A stretch of 64,000 nucleotides of DNA from the NCBI RefSeq assembly GCF_028993555.1, contig NZ_CP118610.1:4153001-4217000 (forward strand), given 5' to 3'. Source of the DNA: Ensifer adhaerens. GTDB taxonomy: Bacteria > Pseudomonadota > Alphaproteobacteria > Rhizobiales > Rhizobiaceae. Within the stretch, counting starts at the first letter, position 1. Every line of letters begins with the position of its first letter. The translations under genes were made by a program, and so were the position numbers. The notes under the pieces were generated by a model, which worked only from the letters and a program-made list of their open reading frames with translations, was not told where the DNA came from and searched no databases. Positions 54,700-64,000 of the stretch are shown piece by piece.

Positions 54700-55992
54700 A
54701 TGACCAAGTTTTTGACCGGCGGTCTGACCCGCCGAAACCTGCTGAAGACCACGGCAACCGCCGCCCTGTTCGGCGCGGTCAAGTCGGCCTTCCCATCCGG
54801 TGCCCTTGCGCAAGCCTCCGGGCCGGAAACCACGAAGGCCGTACTCGGCTTCATCGCGCTCACCGACTCCGCACCGCTGATCATCGCCAAGGAGAAAGGC
54901 CTCTTCGACAAGTACGGCATGACCGAAGTCGAGGTGGTCAAGCAGGCCTCCTGGGGCACGACGCGTGACAACCTGGTGCTCGGCTCCGCCGGTGCCGGCA
55001 TCGATGGCGCCCATATCCTGACGCCGATGCCCTACCTGATCTCGACCGGCAAGGTCACTCAGAACAACCAGCCGCTGCCGATGGCAATCCTCGCCCGCCT
55101 CAATCTCGATGCGCAGGCGATCTCGGTCGGCCAGGCCTATGCCGATCTCAAGGTCGGGATCGACGCCGCCGCCCTCAAGGAAGCCTTCGCCAAAAAGAAG
55201 GCGGAAGGTGCCGCCGCCAAGGTGGCGATGACCTTCCCCGGCGGCACCCATGATCTCTGGATCCGCTACTGGCTCGCTGCCGGCGGGATCGACCCGGATA
55301 CGGACGTCGAAACCATCGTCGTCCCGCCGCCGCAGATGGTCGCCAACATGAAAGTCGGCACCATGGACTGTTTCTGCGTCGGCGAGCCCTGGAACGAGCA
55401 ACTCGTCAACCAGAAGATCGGCTACACCGCCGTCAACACCGCCGAGATCTGGAACGAGCATCCGGAAAAATCCTTCGCCATGCGGGCCGACTGGGTGGAG
55501 AAAAACCCGCGTGCTGCCAAGGCGCTCACCATGGCGATCCAGGAGGCGGCGCAATGGTGCGACGACATGGCCAACAAGGACGAGCTGGCGAAAATCGTCG
55601 GCAAACGTAGCTGGTTCAACGTGCCGCCGAAGGACATCGTCGATCGGCTCAAGGGTGAATACGTCTACGGCAACGGCAAGGTCGTCGAACAGAGCCCGCA
55701 CTTCATGAAGTTCTGGCGCGACCACGCCTCCTATCCGTTCCAGAGCCACGACACCTGGTTCCTGACCGAGAACATCCGCTGGGGCAAGTTCGCGCCCGAT
55801 ACCGACATCAAGGCGCTCGTTGCAAAGGTCAATCGCGAGGATATCTGGCGTGAGGCCGCCAAGGATCTGGGCATCACCGACGTGCCGGCATCCACCTCGC
55901 GCGGCATCGAAAAATTCTTCGACGGCAAGGTCTTCGATCCCGCGGATCCGCAAGCCTACCTCAAGAGCCTTTCCATCTCGCGTGTCGCCTGA
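54700..55992 (+). CDS. nrtA: Nitrate ABC transporter substrate-binding protein NrtA
   Basis: Start ATG 54700. A twin-arginine-like leader (LTRRNLLKTTATAALFGAVK) precedes the mature protein, so it is exported folded or as a lipoprotein-free periplasmic protein. VLGFIALTDSAPLIIAKEKG, FPGGTHDLWIRYWLAAGGID and DCFCVGEPWNEQLVN are the NrtA/CmpA signatures. It captures nitrate (possibly nitrite) for NrtB-NrtC. It is closely similar in layout to NasS upstream. Confidence 0.93.
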   Translation: MTKFLTGGLTRRNLLKTTATAALFGAVKSAFPSGALAQASGPETTKAVLGFIALTDSAPLIIAKEKGLFDKYGMTEVEVVKQASWGTTRDNLVLGSAGAGIDGAHILTPMPYLISTGKVTQNNQPLPMAILARLNLDAQAISVGQAYADLKVGIDAAALKEAFAKKKAEGAAAKVAMTFPGGTHDLWIRYWLAAGGIDPDTDVETIVVPPPQMVANMKVGTMDCFCVGEPWNEQLVNQKIGYTAVNTAEIWNEHPEKSFAMRADWVEKNPRAAKALTMAIQEAAQWCDDMANKDELAKIVGKRSWFNVPPKDIVDRLKGEYVYGNGKVVEQSPHFMKFWRDHASYPFQSHDTWFLTENIRWGKFAPDTDIKALVAKVNREDIWREAAKDLGITDVPASTSRGIEKFFDGKVFDPADPQAYLKSLSISRVA

Positions 55993-56054
55993 CCACTGCC
56001 GATGCTGGCCGGCGTGACGGCCAGCTACCGCTTACGAATTCCAAGGAGAACGGC

Positions 56055-56948
56055 ATGACCGTCACCAATCTCAAACTCAAGGAGCAGCCGGCACCACGAC
56101 CCGCCGCCCGGGTGATTGCCTTTACCCGGTCGGCGAAGCCCGGAAGCAGCCGTCCGTTGCTCGCAAGGCTCGCTGCCGGCGCCGCAAACATCGCGCCGCT
56201 CATCGTCACGCTTTCTCTGATCCTGATTGCCTGGCAGATCCTCTGTTCCGCGCCCGATTCCAGCCTGCCGTCGCCGACGCGTGTGATGGAAGAAAGCTGG
56301 GAACTGATCGCCCATCCCTTCTATGTCGGCCAGGGCGTGGACCAGGGCCTGTTCTGGCACATCGCGGCGAGCCTGCAGCGCGTTGCGGTCGGCTATGCGC
56401 TCGCGGCTGTGGTCGGCATTGCCCTCGGCGCGCTGGTCGGCCAGAGCCAGCTTGCCATGCGCGGCCTCGATCCGATCTTCCAGGTGTTGCGCACCGTGCC
56501 GCCGCTCGCCTGGCTGCCCTTGTCGCTCGCCGCCTTCCAGGACGGCAACCCGTCGGCGATCTTCGTGATCTTCATCACCGCCATCTGGCCGATCATCATC
56601 AACACTGCCGTTGGCATCCGCAACATTCCGCAGGATTACCAGAACGTCGCCAGGGTGCTGCGCCTCAACGCCTTCGAGTACTTTTCGAAGATCATGCTGC
56701 CGGCCGCCGCCCCCTACATCTTCACCGGCCTGCGCATCGGCATCGGTCTCTCGTGGCTGGCGATCGTTGCCGCTGAAATGCTGATCGGCGGCGTCGGCAT
56801 CGGCTTCTTCATCTGGGATGCGTGGAACTCCTCGCTGATCAGCGACATCATCGTCGCGCTTCTCTATGTCGGCATCGTCGGCTTCCTGCTCGATCGCCTC
56901 ATCGCACTCGTTGGCCGCGTCGTCACCCGCGGCACCGCAACCGCTTGA
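56055..56948 (+). CDS. nrtB: Nitrate ABC transporter permease NrtB
   Basis: 297-aa membrane protein with about six helices (PLIVTLSLILIAWQILCSAP, ALAAVVGIALGALVGQSQLA). The EAA-type loop VLRLNAFEYFSKIMLPAAAP contacts the ATPase, and SWLAIVAAEMLIGGVGIGFF is the family C-terminal signature. ATG 56055 has an AAGGAG upstream. Second gene of the operon. Confidence 0.93.
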   Translation: MTVTNLKLKEQPAPRPAARVIAFTRSAKPGSSRPLLARLAAGAANIAPLIVTLSLILIAWQILCSAPDSSLPSPTRVMEESWELIAHPFYVGQGVDQGLFWHIAASLQRVAVGYALAAVVGIALGALVGQSQLAMRGLDPIFQVLRTVPPLAWLPLSLAAFQDGNPSAIFVIFITAIWPIIINTAVGIRNIPQDYQNVARVLRLNAFEYFSKIMLPAAAPYIFTGLRIGIGLSWLAIVAAEMLIGGVGIGFFIWDAWNSSLISDIIVALLYVGIVGFLLDRLIALVGRVVTRGTATA

Positions 56949-56962
56949 GAGAGGCCAAAGCC

Positions 56963-57763
56963 ATGACCAAAAGCTATCTTTCGCTCGAACTGATCGACAA
57001 GAGTTTTGAACGCGGCGGCGTGCGGACGGAAGTCCTGAACCAAGTGTCGCTGTCTGTCGACAGAGGCGAGTTCATCTCGATCATCGGCCATTCCGGCTGC
57101 GGCAAGTCCACCCTGCTCAACATCGTCGCCGGCCTGACACTGGCGACCACCGGCGTCGTTTTGCTCGACGGCCGCGTTGCCGACGAGCCGGGGCCGGACC
57201 GCGCCGTCGTCTTCCAGAACCACTCGCTGCTGCCCTGGCTGACGGTCTACGAGAACGTCCGCCTCGGCGTCGACAAGGTCTTCTCGGCAACGAAGAGCAA
57301 GGCCGAGAGGCATGACTGGACGATGCGCAATCTCGAACTGGTGCAGATGGCGCACGCGGTCGAGAAGCGCCCTTCCGAAATCTCCGGCGGCATGAAGCAG
57401 CGTGTCGGAATCGCCCGTGCGCTCGCCATGGAACCCAAGGTGCTGCTGCTCGATGAGCCCTTCGGCGCGCTCGACGCGCTGACCCGGGCGCATCTGCAGG
57501 ATCAGGTGATGCAGATCCACGGCGAGCTCGGCAACACCGTGCTGATGATCACCCACGATGTCGACGAGGCCGTGCTGCTTTCCGATCGCATCGTCATGAT
57601 GACCAACGGGCCATCGGCTCGCATCGGCGAAATCCTCGAGGTGCCGCTCGCCCGCCCGCGCCGGCGCATCGAGCTTGCCGGCGACCGGACCTATCTCAAA
57701 TGCCGCGAAGCCGTGCTCAAGTTCCTCTACGAGCGCCACCGCTTCGTCGAAGCTGCGGAGTGA
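56963..57763 (+). CDS. nrtC: Nitrate ABC transporter ATP-binding protein (NrtC/NrtD type)
   Basis: ATG 56963, 266 aa, single ATPase domain. Walker [12 protein letters not shown], signature ISGGMKQRVGIARALAM, Walker B LLLDEPFGALDALTRA and switch TH in MITHDVDEAVLLSD. It lacks the extra C-terminal sensor domain of cyanobacterial NrtC, so it is NrtD-like in form. 14 bases after nrtB. Confidence 0.92.
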   Translation: MTKSYLSLELIDKSFERGGVRTEVLNQVSLSVDRGEFISIIGHSGCGKSTLLNIVAGLTLATTGVVLLDGRVADEPGPDRAVVFQNHSLLPWLTVYENVRLGVDKVFSATKSKAERHDWTMRNLELVQMAHAVEKRPSEISGGMKQRVGIARALAMEPKVLLLDEPFGALDALTRAHLQDQVMQIHGELGNTVLMITHDVDEAVLLSDRIVMMTNGPSARIGEILEVPLARPRRRIELAGDRTYLKCREAVLKFLYERHRFVEAAE

Positions 57764-57768
57764 TCCCC

Positions 57769-60228
57769 ATGGCTCATCAGACACCTGAGAAACTCGTGAT
57801 CATCGGCAACGGCATGGCGCCGGGCCGTATGCTCGAGGAACTGTTCGAAAAGGCGCTTGGCCGCTACGAAGTGACGATCTTCAACGCCGAGCCGCGCGTC
57901 AATTACGACCGGATCATGCTGTCGCCGGTGCTTTCGGGCGAGAAGGCCTATGAGGACATCGTCATCCATGGCGACGCCTGGTACGAGGCGCACGGCGTAA
58001 CCCTGCACAAGGGCGCAAAGGTCAGCCACATCGACCGCACAGCCCGCACGGTGACCTCGGAAAGCGGCATCACGGTCGGCTACGACAAGCTGGTGATTGC
58101 CACCGGCTCCAGCCCGTTCATCATCCCGGTTCCCGGCCATGACCTGCCCGGCGTGCTCGCCTATCGCGATCTCGACGACGTCGAGAAGATGCTCACCGCC
58201 AGCCGCAAGGGCGGCCGTGCCATCGTCATCGGCGCCGGCCTGCTCGGCCTCGAGGCCGCTTACGGCCTGAAGCGCCAGGGCATGGATGTTACCGTGATTC
58301 ACCTGATGCCGACAATCATGGAGCGCCAGCTCGATCCGGCCGCCGCTTATCTTCTGGAAAAGGCGCTGACCGAACGCGGCATCGACATCATCACCAAGGC
58401 CAACACCAGGCGCATCCTCGGCGAGGACAAGGTCGAGGGCATCGAACTCGAGGACGGCCGGATCATTGAAGGCTCGATCGTCGTCATGGCCGTCGGCATT
58501 CGTCCGGCCTCCGGTCTCGCCAAGGAAGCCGGTATCGCCGTCAACCGCGGCATCGTCGTCGACGACGGCATGATGACCTCCGACGCCTCGGTCTTTGCGC
58601 TTGGCGAATGTGCCGAACATCGCGGCATGTGCTACGGCCTGGTCGCCCCCCTCTACGAAAGCGCCAAGGTGCTCGCCGACCGGCTGGCTGGAGGCGACGC
58701 GGAGTATCACGGCTCGGTCACCAATACGAAGCTCAAGGTCACCGGCATCAACCTTTTTTCGGCGGGCGACTTCGCCGATGGCGAGGGGCGCGAGGAGATT
58801 GTGCTGCGCGACGCCACCGCCGGTGTCTACAAGCGCCTGGTTCTCAAGGACAACCGTATCATCGGCGCGGTGCTCTACGGCGAGACTTCGGACGGTTCCT
58901 GGTTCTTCGACCTGATGAAGAAGGCGGCCGATATCACCGCCATGCGCGAAACCCTGATCTTCGGCCAAGCCTACCAGGGAGGATCGCCGCTGGACCCTAT
59001 GGCGGCCGTTGCAGCCTTGCCGGATGATGCGGAGATCTGCGGCTGCAACGGCGTCTGCAAGGGTAAGATTATCCAGACGATTGGTGCGAAGGGCCTGACC
59101 TCGCTTGACGACGTGCGTGCCCATACCAAGGCGTCCGCCTCCTGTGGCTCCTGCACCGGACTTGTCGAGCAACTGATGACGCTGACGCTCGGCGACACCT
59201 ACAATCCGGCCGCCGTGCAGCCGATGTGCACCTGCACCGAACTCGGCCACGACGATGTGCGCCGGCTGATCAAGGCCAAGGGTCTGAAGACCATTCCGGC
59301 CGTCATGCAGGAGCTGGAGTGGAAGACCTCCTGCGGCTGCGCCAAGTGCCGACCGGCGCTCAACTACTACCTCGTCTGCGACTGGCCGGACGAATATGCC
59401 GACGACTACCAGTCGCGGTTCATCAACGAGCGCGTCCATGCCAACATCCAGAAGGACGGCACCTATTCGGTCGTGCCGCGCATGTGGGGCGGCGTCACCA
59501 ATTCCGGCGAGTTGCGGGCGATCGCCGATGTGGTCGACAAGTTCGAGATCCCGCTCGTCAAGGTGACGGGCGGCCAGCGCATCGACCTGCTCGGCATCGA
59601 GAAGGAAGACCTGCCGGCCGTCTGGGCCGATCTCGGCAAGGCCGGCTTCGTTTCCGGTCAGGCCTATGCCAAGGGCCTGCGCACGGTGAAGACCTGCGTC
59701 GGCTCCGACTGGTGCCGCTTCGGCACGCAGGATTCGACCGGTCTCGGCATTCGCATCGAAAAGTTCATGTGGGGTTCCTGGACGCCCGCCAAGCTGAAGA
59801 TGGCGGTCTCCGGCTGTCCGCGCAATTGCGCGGAAGCGACCTGCAAGGACATCGGCGTCATCTGCGTCGACTCGGGCTTCGAGATCCATTTTGCCGGTGC
59901 CGCCGGTCTCGACATCAAGGGCACGGAAGTTCTCGGGCTGGTGAAGACCGAGGACGAGGCGCTGGAGCACATCGTGGCGCTGACGCAGATGTATCGCGAA
60001 CAGGCCCGCTATCTCGAGCGCATCTACAAATGGGCCAAACGCGTCGGTCTCGACGAAATCCGCCGCCAGATCATGGGTGATGCGGGCAAGCGCAAGGCCT
60101 ATTTCGATCGCTTCGTCTTCAGTCAGAAGTTCGCCCAGGTCGATCCCTGGTCGGAGCGCGTCTCCGGCAAGGACAAGCACGAGTTCCGGCCGATGGCATC
60201 GGTCGGCTTTTCTCAAGCCGCGGAGTGA
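57769..60228 (+). CDS. nirB: Assimilatory nitrite reductase large subunit NirB
   Basis: 819 aa from ATG 57769. FAD/NAD(P)H domain (LVIIGNGMAPGRMLEELF, VIGAGLLGLEAAYGLKRQGM), BFD-like 2Fe-2S region (EICGCNGVCKGKIIQ, CGSCTGLVEQ), then the siroheme/4Fe-4S domain (TCVGSDWCRFGTQDS and SGCPRNCAEATCKDIGVIC). It reduces nitrite to ammonium with NADH. 5 bases after the transporter ATPase gene. A long open frame on the other strand is a shadow. Confidence 0.96.
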   Translation: MAHQTPEKLVIIGNGMAPGRMLEELFEKALGRYEVTIFNAEPRVNYDRIMLSPVLSGEKAYEDIVIHGDAWYEAHGVTLHKGAKVSHIDRTARTVTSESGITVGYDKLVIATGSSPFIIPVPGHDLPGVLAYRDLDDVEKMLTASRKGGRAIVIGAGLLGLEAAYGLKRQGMDVTVIHLMPTIMERQLDPAAAYLLEKALTERGIDIITKANTRRILGEDKVEGIELEDGRIIEGSIVVMAVGIRPASGLAKEAGIAVNRGIVVDDGMMTSDASVFALGECAEHRGMCYGLVAPLYESAKVLADRLAGGDAEYHGSVTNTKLKVTGINLFSAGDFADGEGREEIVLRDATAGVYKRLVLKDNRIIGAVLYGETSDGSWFFDLMKKAADITAMRETLIFGQAYQGGSPLDPMAAVAALPDDAEICGCNGVCKGKIIQTIGAKGLTSLDDVRAHTKASASCGSCTGLVEQLMTLTLGDTYNPAAVQPMCTCTELGHDDVRRLIKAKGLKTIPAVMQELEWKTSCGCAKCRPALNYYLVCDWPDEYADDYQSRFINERVHANIQKDGTYSVVPRMWGGVTNSGELRAIADVVDKFEIPLVKVTGGQRIDLLGIEKEDLPAVWADLGKAGFVSGQAYAKGLRTVKTCVGSDWCRFGTQDSTGLGIRIEKFMWGSWTPAKLKMAVSGCPRNCAEATCKDIGVICVDSGFEIHFAGAAGLDIKGTEVLGLVKTEDEALEHIVALTQMYREQARYLERIYKWAKRVGLDEIRRQIMGDAGKRKAYFDRFVFSQKFAQVDPWSERVSGKDKHEFRPMASVGFSQAAE

Positions 60229-60239
60229 GAGGAATGGAT

Positions 60240-60584
60240 ATGAACTGGTCGAACGAAACCTGGCATCCGATCGGCGATATCTCGGACATACCGTTGAGGG
60301 GCGCGCGTTGCGTGAAGACGCCACAGGGCAAGATTGCCGTGTTCCGCACCGCCGAAAGCGAGGTCTTCGCCATCGAGGATCACTGCCCGCACAAGGGCGG
60401 ACCGTTGTCGCAGGGCATCGTCCACGGCACGGCGGTGACCTGCCCCTTGCACAACTGGGTGATTTCGCTCGAAACCGGCAAGGCGCTCGGCGCCGACGAG
60501 GGCGCGGTGCGCACGATCCCGGTGCGCAATGACGGCGGCGCGCTGTTCATCGCGCTCGAAAGCCTGCTGATCGCGGCGGAATAG
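60240..60584 (+). CDS. nirD: Nitrite reductase small subunit NirD
   Basis: ATG 60240 preferred (MNWSNETWHPIGDIS, AGAGGA upstream at good spacing); ATG 60234 and GTG 60225 are alternatives. 114 aa Rieske fold with ligands still present: CPHKGGPLSQG and CPLHNW. E. coli NirD has lost these ligands, so this subunit probably carries a 2Fe-2S cluster. Confidence 0.92.
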   Translation: MNWSNETWHPIGDISDIPLRGARCVKTPQGKIAVFRTAESEVFAIEDHCPHKGGPLSQGIVHGTAVTCPLHNWVISLETGKALGADEGAVRTIPVRNDGGALFIALESLLIAAE

Positions 60585-60586
60585 CC

Positions 60587-63244
60587 ATGGAGCGGGAGGT
60601 CAAGACCACCTGTCCCTATTGCGGCGTCGGCTGCGGCGTGATCGCAAAGGTCACTGACGACGGCGTCGTCTCCGTTCGCGGCGACGCCGATCATCCCGCC
60701 AATTTCGGCAGGCTTTGCTCCAAGGGCTCGGCGTTGGCCGAGACCCTCGACCACGATGGCAGGCTTCTGCATCCCGAGGTCGACGGAAAGCAGATCGACT
60801 GGGACGAGGCGCTCGATCTCGTCGCCACGCGCTTCGCGAAGACGATTGCCGAACACGGGGCGGATTCGGTCGCCTTCTATGTCTCCGGGCAGTTGCTGAC
60901 CGAAGACTATTATGTCGCCAACAAGCTGATGAAGGGCTTCATCGGCTCGGCCAATATCGACACCAATTCGCGGCTCTGCATGTCATCGTCGGTTGCCGGC
61001 CATCGCCGTGCCTTCGGCTCGGACACGGTTCCCGGTTGCTACGAGGATCTGGAACTCGCCGACCTCGTGGTGCTGACCGGCTCCAATCTCGCCTGGTGCC
61101 ATCCCGTGCTCTACCAGCGTCTTGCGGCAGCCAAGGCCGCCCGCCCCGACATGAAAGTCGTGGTGATCGATCCCCGCCGCACCATGACCGCCGATATCGC
61201 CGACCTGCATCTGGCGATCCGCCCCGATGGCGATGTGGCACTCTTCAATGGTCTGTTCGCCCATCTCGCGGCGAGCCCTGCCGTCGACCAGTCCTACGTC
61301 GGCGCGCACACCAGCGGCTTCGCGGAGGCTTTCGCTGCGGCAAGCGCCCTCGACGAGGCCGCTCTGGTGCGGGCGACCGGACTGACGTCATCGGAAATCG
61401 CCGCCTTCTTTCATCTGTTCGAAGCGACGGAAAAAGTCGTCACCTGCTACAGCCAGGGCGTCAACCAGTCCTCCTCCGGCACCGACAAGGTCAACGCCAT
61501 CATCAACTGTCATCTGGCGACCGGCCGTATCGGCCGGCTGGGCATGGGACCGTTCTCGCTCACCGGTCAGCCCAATGCCATGGGCGGCCGCGAAGTCGGT
61601 GGCCTCGCCAACATGCTCGCCGCTCATATGGATATCGAGAAGGCCGGGCATCGTGATCAGGTGCGCCGTTTCTGGGGCGCGCCATCGATCGCCAGCAAGG
61701 CGGGCCTGAAGGCCGTCGATATGTTTCGCGCGGTCGCTGACGGCCGGATCAAGGCCATCTGGATCATGGCGACCAATCCCGTCGTCTCCATGCCGGACGC
61801 CGATGCGGTTGCAGCAGCGCTGAAAGCCTGTCCCTTCGTCGTCGTTTCCGACGTGCTAAGGGAAACCGACACCACCCGCTACGCCCATGTGCTGCTACCC
61901 TCTCTCGGTTGGGGTGAGAAGGACGGCACCGTCACCAATTCCGAGCGCCGCATTTCCCGCCAGCGCGGCTTTCTCGCTTCCCCCGGCAAGGCTTGCGCCG
62001 ACTGGTGGCAGCTGAAGGAAGTGGCGCGCCGCATGGGTTATGCGGGTGCTTTCGCCTTCACGTCGCCCGCAGAGATTTTCGCCGAACATGCCGGCCTCTC
62101 GGCCTTCGAGAATTCCGGCCGCCGCGATTTCGACATCGGCGCCCATGCGGAGATCGATGCCGCGACCTATGACGCCCTGGCCCCGTTCCAATGGCCGCAG
62201 CCGCAGGGGACGCCTACGGGCGAGACCCGCTTCTTTGCCGATGGTGGCTTCTTCCACGCAGATGGGCGCGCCCGCTTCATGGCGGTTGCGGGCGCCGTGC
62301 CGGATCGCGTCAACGGCGACTATCCCTTCACCTTGAACACCGGCCGTGTGCGCGACCACTGGCACACGATGACGCGCACCGGAAAGAGCGCGCGGCTCTC
62401 GGCTCATCTCGCCGAACCTTTCGTCGAGATCCACCCGCGTGACGCGATGGACTTGCACATCGCTCCCGCCGATCTCGTCGCGCTCGCCAGCCCGAACGGT
62501 TCGGCGATCGTCCGTGCACTCATCACCGAGCGCCAGGCGCGCGGCAATCTCTACGTGCCGATGCACTGGAGCGACCAGTTCGCCGCCAAGGCACGAATTG
62601 ATGCGCTGGTCCCGCCGATCACCGATCCGGTCTCCGGCCAGCCGGCTTCCAAAAATGTCGCCGTTGCGATCCGCCGCTTTTCCGCCTCGACCTACGGCTT
62701 CGCGGTCAGCGTGTCGAAACCCTCAGGTCTCGATCTCGGTTACTGGGCCGTCGCCAAGGCCAGGGGCGGTTGGCGTCTGGAGCTTGCGACAGAGGAGATA
62801 CCGGCCGACTGGACCGTCTGGTGCCGCGAGACCTTCGGCCTTGCCGAGGACATTGAGCCGATCGGTTATGCAGACGGTCCTTCCGGTCAACGGCGCCTTG
62901 CTTTCTTTGAGGGAGACCGACTGCTGCTGGCACTCTTTCTCGCGCCCGAGCCCGTGGCTGTTGCCCGCAACTGGGCCGTCGAGCAGCTGAGCGCCTCGCA
63001 TGCTGACCTGCGCATGCGCTTTGCACTTGTTGCCGGCCGGCCCGGTGCCGACCGGCCGGACCCGGGTGCCACCGTCTGTTCCTGCTTCAATGTCGGCGTC
63101 AACCAGATCGTCGCTGCTGTCCGCAGCGGTTGCCGCTCGGTCGAAGCGGTCGGGCAGGCGCTGAGTGCCGGAACCAATTGCGGCTCCTGCCGCGCCGAGA
63201 TCAGGGGGATCGTCGATGGATGCCTTGCAGCCGCTGCGGAATGA
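60587..63244 (+). CDS. nasA: Assimilatory nitrate reductase catalytic subunit NasA
   Basis: 885 aa. N-terminal 4Fe-4S motif CPYCGVGCGVIAK...RLCSKG, then molybdopterin domains (SANIDTNSRLCMSSSVAGHR, GSNLAWCHPVLYQRL, GQPNAMGGREVGGLANMLA). A C-terminal BFD-like 2Fe-2S domain (CSCFNVGVNQIVAAV, NCGSCRAEI) receives electrons. Cytoplasmic: no signal peptide. It reduces nitrate to nitrite for NirBD. The gene is 2 bases after nirD; cysG overlaps its end by 29 bases. Confidence 0.95.
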   Translation: MEREVKTTCPYCGVGCGVIAKVTDDGVVSVRGDADHPANFGRLCSKGSALAETLDHDGRLLHPEVDGKQIDWDEALDLVATRFAKTIAEHGADSVAFYVSGQLLTEDYYVANKLMKGFIGSANIDTNSRLCMSSSVAGHRRAFGSDTVPGCYEDLELADLVVLTGSNLAWCHPVLYQRLAAAKAARPDMKVVVIDPRRTMTADIADLHLAIRPDGDVALFNGLFAHLAASPAVDQSYVGAHTSGFAEAFAAASALDEAALVRATGLTSSEIAAFFHLFEATEKVVTCYSQGVNQSSSGTDKVNAIINCHLATGRIGRLGMGPFSLTGQPNAMGGREVGGLANMLAAHMDIEKAGHRDQVRRFWGAPSIASKAGLKAVDMFRAVADGRIKAIWIMATNPVVSMPDADAVAAALKACPFVVVSDVLRETDTTRYAHVLLPSLGWGEKDGTVTNSERRISRQRGFLASPGKACADWWQLKEVARRMGYAGAFAFTSPAEIFAEHAGLSAFENSGRRDFDIGAHAEIDAATYDALAPFQWPQPQGTPTGETRFFADGGFFHADGRARFMAVAGAVPDRVNGDYPFTLNTGRVRDHWHTMTRTGKSARLSAHLAEPFVEIHPRDAMDLHIAPADLVALASPNGSAIVRALITERQARGNLYVPMHWSDQFAAKARIDALVPPITDPVSGQPASKNVAVAIRRFSASTYGFAVSVSKPSGLDLGYWAVAKARGGWRLELATEEIPADWTVWCRETFGLAEDIEPIGYADGPSGQRRLAFFEGDRLLLALFLAPEPVAVARNWAVEQLSASHADLRMRFALVAGRPGADRPDPGATVCSCFNVGVNQIVAAVRSGCRSVEAVGQALSAGTNCGSCRAEIRGIVDGCLAAAAE

Positions 63245-64000
63245 AACGAAGTCTCGTGCCGAACCGGCACGCATGGCGGCGCTTGCCAAGCTGCCGGTCT
63301 TCTGGTCGCTCGAAGGCAAGCGTGTCATCGTGGCGGGCGGCAGCGACGCCGCGGCCTGGAAGGCGGAGCTGCTGGCCGCCTGCGGCGCCGAGGTTCACCT
63401 CTATGCGCCGGCTGACGAGATTGGCGAGGTCTGCTCTGCGCTGATCACCAGGGATCCCGCTCATCCCTCCGGCTGCCTCATTCATCACCGCGAGGCCTGG
63501 CAGGTGGATGCGCTGGCCGGAGCGGCACTCGCGGTCGCCGATTGCGAAAGCGACGAGGATGCGCGGGCCTTCTTCGCGGCGGCCCAGCAGGCCGGAGTGC
63601 CGGTCAACGTCATCGACAAGCCCGCCTTCTGCCAGTTTCAGTTCGGTTCCATCGTCAACCGCTCGCCGGTCGTCGTCTCGATCTCGACCGATGGCGCAGC
63701 ACCCATTCTTGCCCAGGCGATCCGCCGGCGCATCGAGACGCTGCTGCCGCCGGTGCTGAAGGATTGGGCGGTTCTGGCGCAGATTTTGCGGGACAAGGTC
63801 AATGCCCGGCTCAAGCCCGGCGCGCCGCGCCGCGCCTTCTGGGAGCGGTTTGTCGATCTCGCTTTTCAGGCGACACCGGAGGAGGGTGTCGAGACGCGGC
63901 TGGTGGGGGAAATGGAGCGCCTGTCGGCGAACCATGCCGCCACCGGCCGCGTGACGCTTGTCGGCGCCGGTCCCGGCGACAGTGAGTATCTGACGCTGAA
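63216..64000 (+). CDS. cysG: Siroheme synthase CysG, 3' end outside window
   Basis: ATG 63216 with AGGGGG upstream, inside the end of nasA, gives MDALQPLRNETKS... KLPVFWSLEGKRVIVAGG (NAD-binding loop of the precorrin-2 dehydrogenase/ferrochelatase domain), QFGSIVNRSPVVVSISTDGAAP (family motif), then the start of the uroporphyrinogen methylase domain (TLVGAGPGDSEYL) at the window edge. It makes siroheme, the cofactor of NirB, which explains its place in this operon. Confidence 0.93.
   Translation, partial: MDALQPLRNETKSRAEPARMAALAKLPVFWSLEGKRVIVAGGSDAAAWKAELLAACGAEVHLYAPADEIGEVCSALITRDPAHPSGCLIHHREAWQVDALAGAALAVADCESDEDARAFFAAAQQAGVPVNVIDKPAFCQFQFGSIVNRSPVVVSISTDGAAPILAQAIRRRIETLLPPVLKDWAVLAQILRDKVNARLKPGAPRRAFWERFVDLAFQATPEEGVETRLVGEMERLSANHAATGRVTLVGAGPGDSEYLTL

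Noticed and set aside
57727..60324. Very long open frame on the minus strand opposite nirB
   Set aside because: It mirrors nirB codons in GC-rich DNA and has no domain-like sequence; nirB on the plus strand has every expected motif.

Overview
The window is chromosomal DNA of an alphaproteobacterium, most likely a rhizobial species close to Sinorhizobium/Ensifer. The backbone is GC-rich. It carries rhizobial marker genes: a PmtA-type phospholipid N-methyltransferase, dnaN-rsmI-yraN-ugp-gshB-comM in one neighbourhood, a NasT/NasS nitrate regulon, and a short SDR/NDUFA9-like protein. No rRNA, tRNA or CRISPR array was seen. Genus-level placement is inference from recognised proteins, not from a database search.

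Layout. 1-11 kb: housekeeping genes, mostly on the minus strand (RsmB-like rRNA methylase, RlpA-like protein, SDR, queG, GST, uppP, NDUFA9-like, DUF1330, pyrF, a histidine phosphatase, pmtA, dnaN). 11.3-21.3 kb: rsmI-yraN, a ugpBAEC-type glycerol-3-phosphate importer with a coupled endonuclease/exonuclease/phosphatase-family protein and a possible PHO box, gshB, then a divergent LysR/oxidoreductase pair. 21.4-43 kb: comM, cut in two by a 20,067-bp integrative mobilizable element. 43-52 kb: cysK, LysE and EamA transporters, an Lrp regulator, dut, prfC and an AraC regulator. 52.4-64 kb: an assimilatory nitrate cluster, nasT-nasS-nrtABC-nirBD-nasA-cysG. It has a textbook sigma-54 promoter and an ANTAR-type two-hairpin leader in front of nrtA.

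The island is the most interesting part. Its ends can be placed to the base. A CT dinucleotide is shared by the two junctions, and joining the ends around it gives an attP with two 19-nt arms in inverted symmetry (16 of 19 positions match). Joining the comM halves at the same CT restores an uninterrupted 510-codon frame. A 551-aa large serine recombinase starts 46 bp from the right end. The mobility module comprises a MOBV-like relaxase with a nearby oriT-like hairpin and a primase-type replication protein with a strong hairpin beyond a small neighbouring gene. The cargo is defence-like: an MmeI-type Type IIL restriction-methyltransferase, a SIR2-HerA pair, and an unrecognised three-gene operon (two-TM protein, 131-aa protein, 226-aa putative PD-(D/E)xK-like protein).

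The last gene of that operon has been split by an IS66-family element flanked by a perfect 8-bp target duplication. Removing the IS and one copy of the duplication restores a 226-aa frame. This broken operon, in a defence neighbourhood, is my best candidate for an undescribed system; intact relatives elsewhere would be the thing to study.
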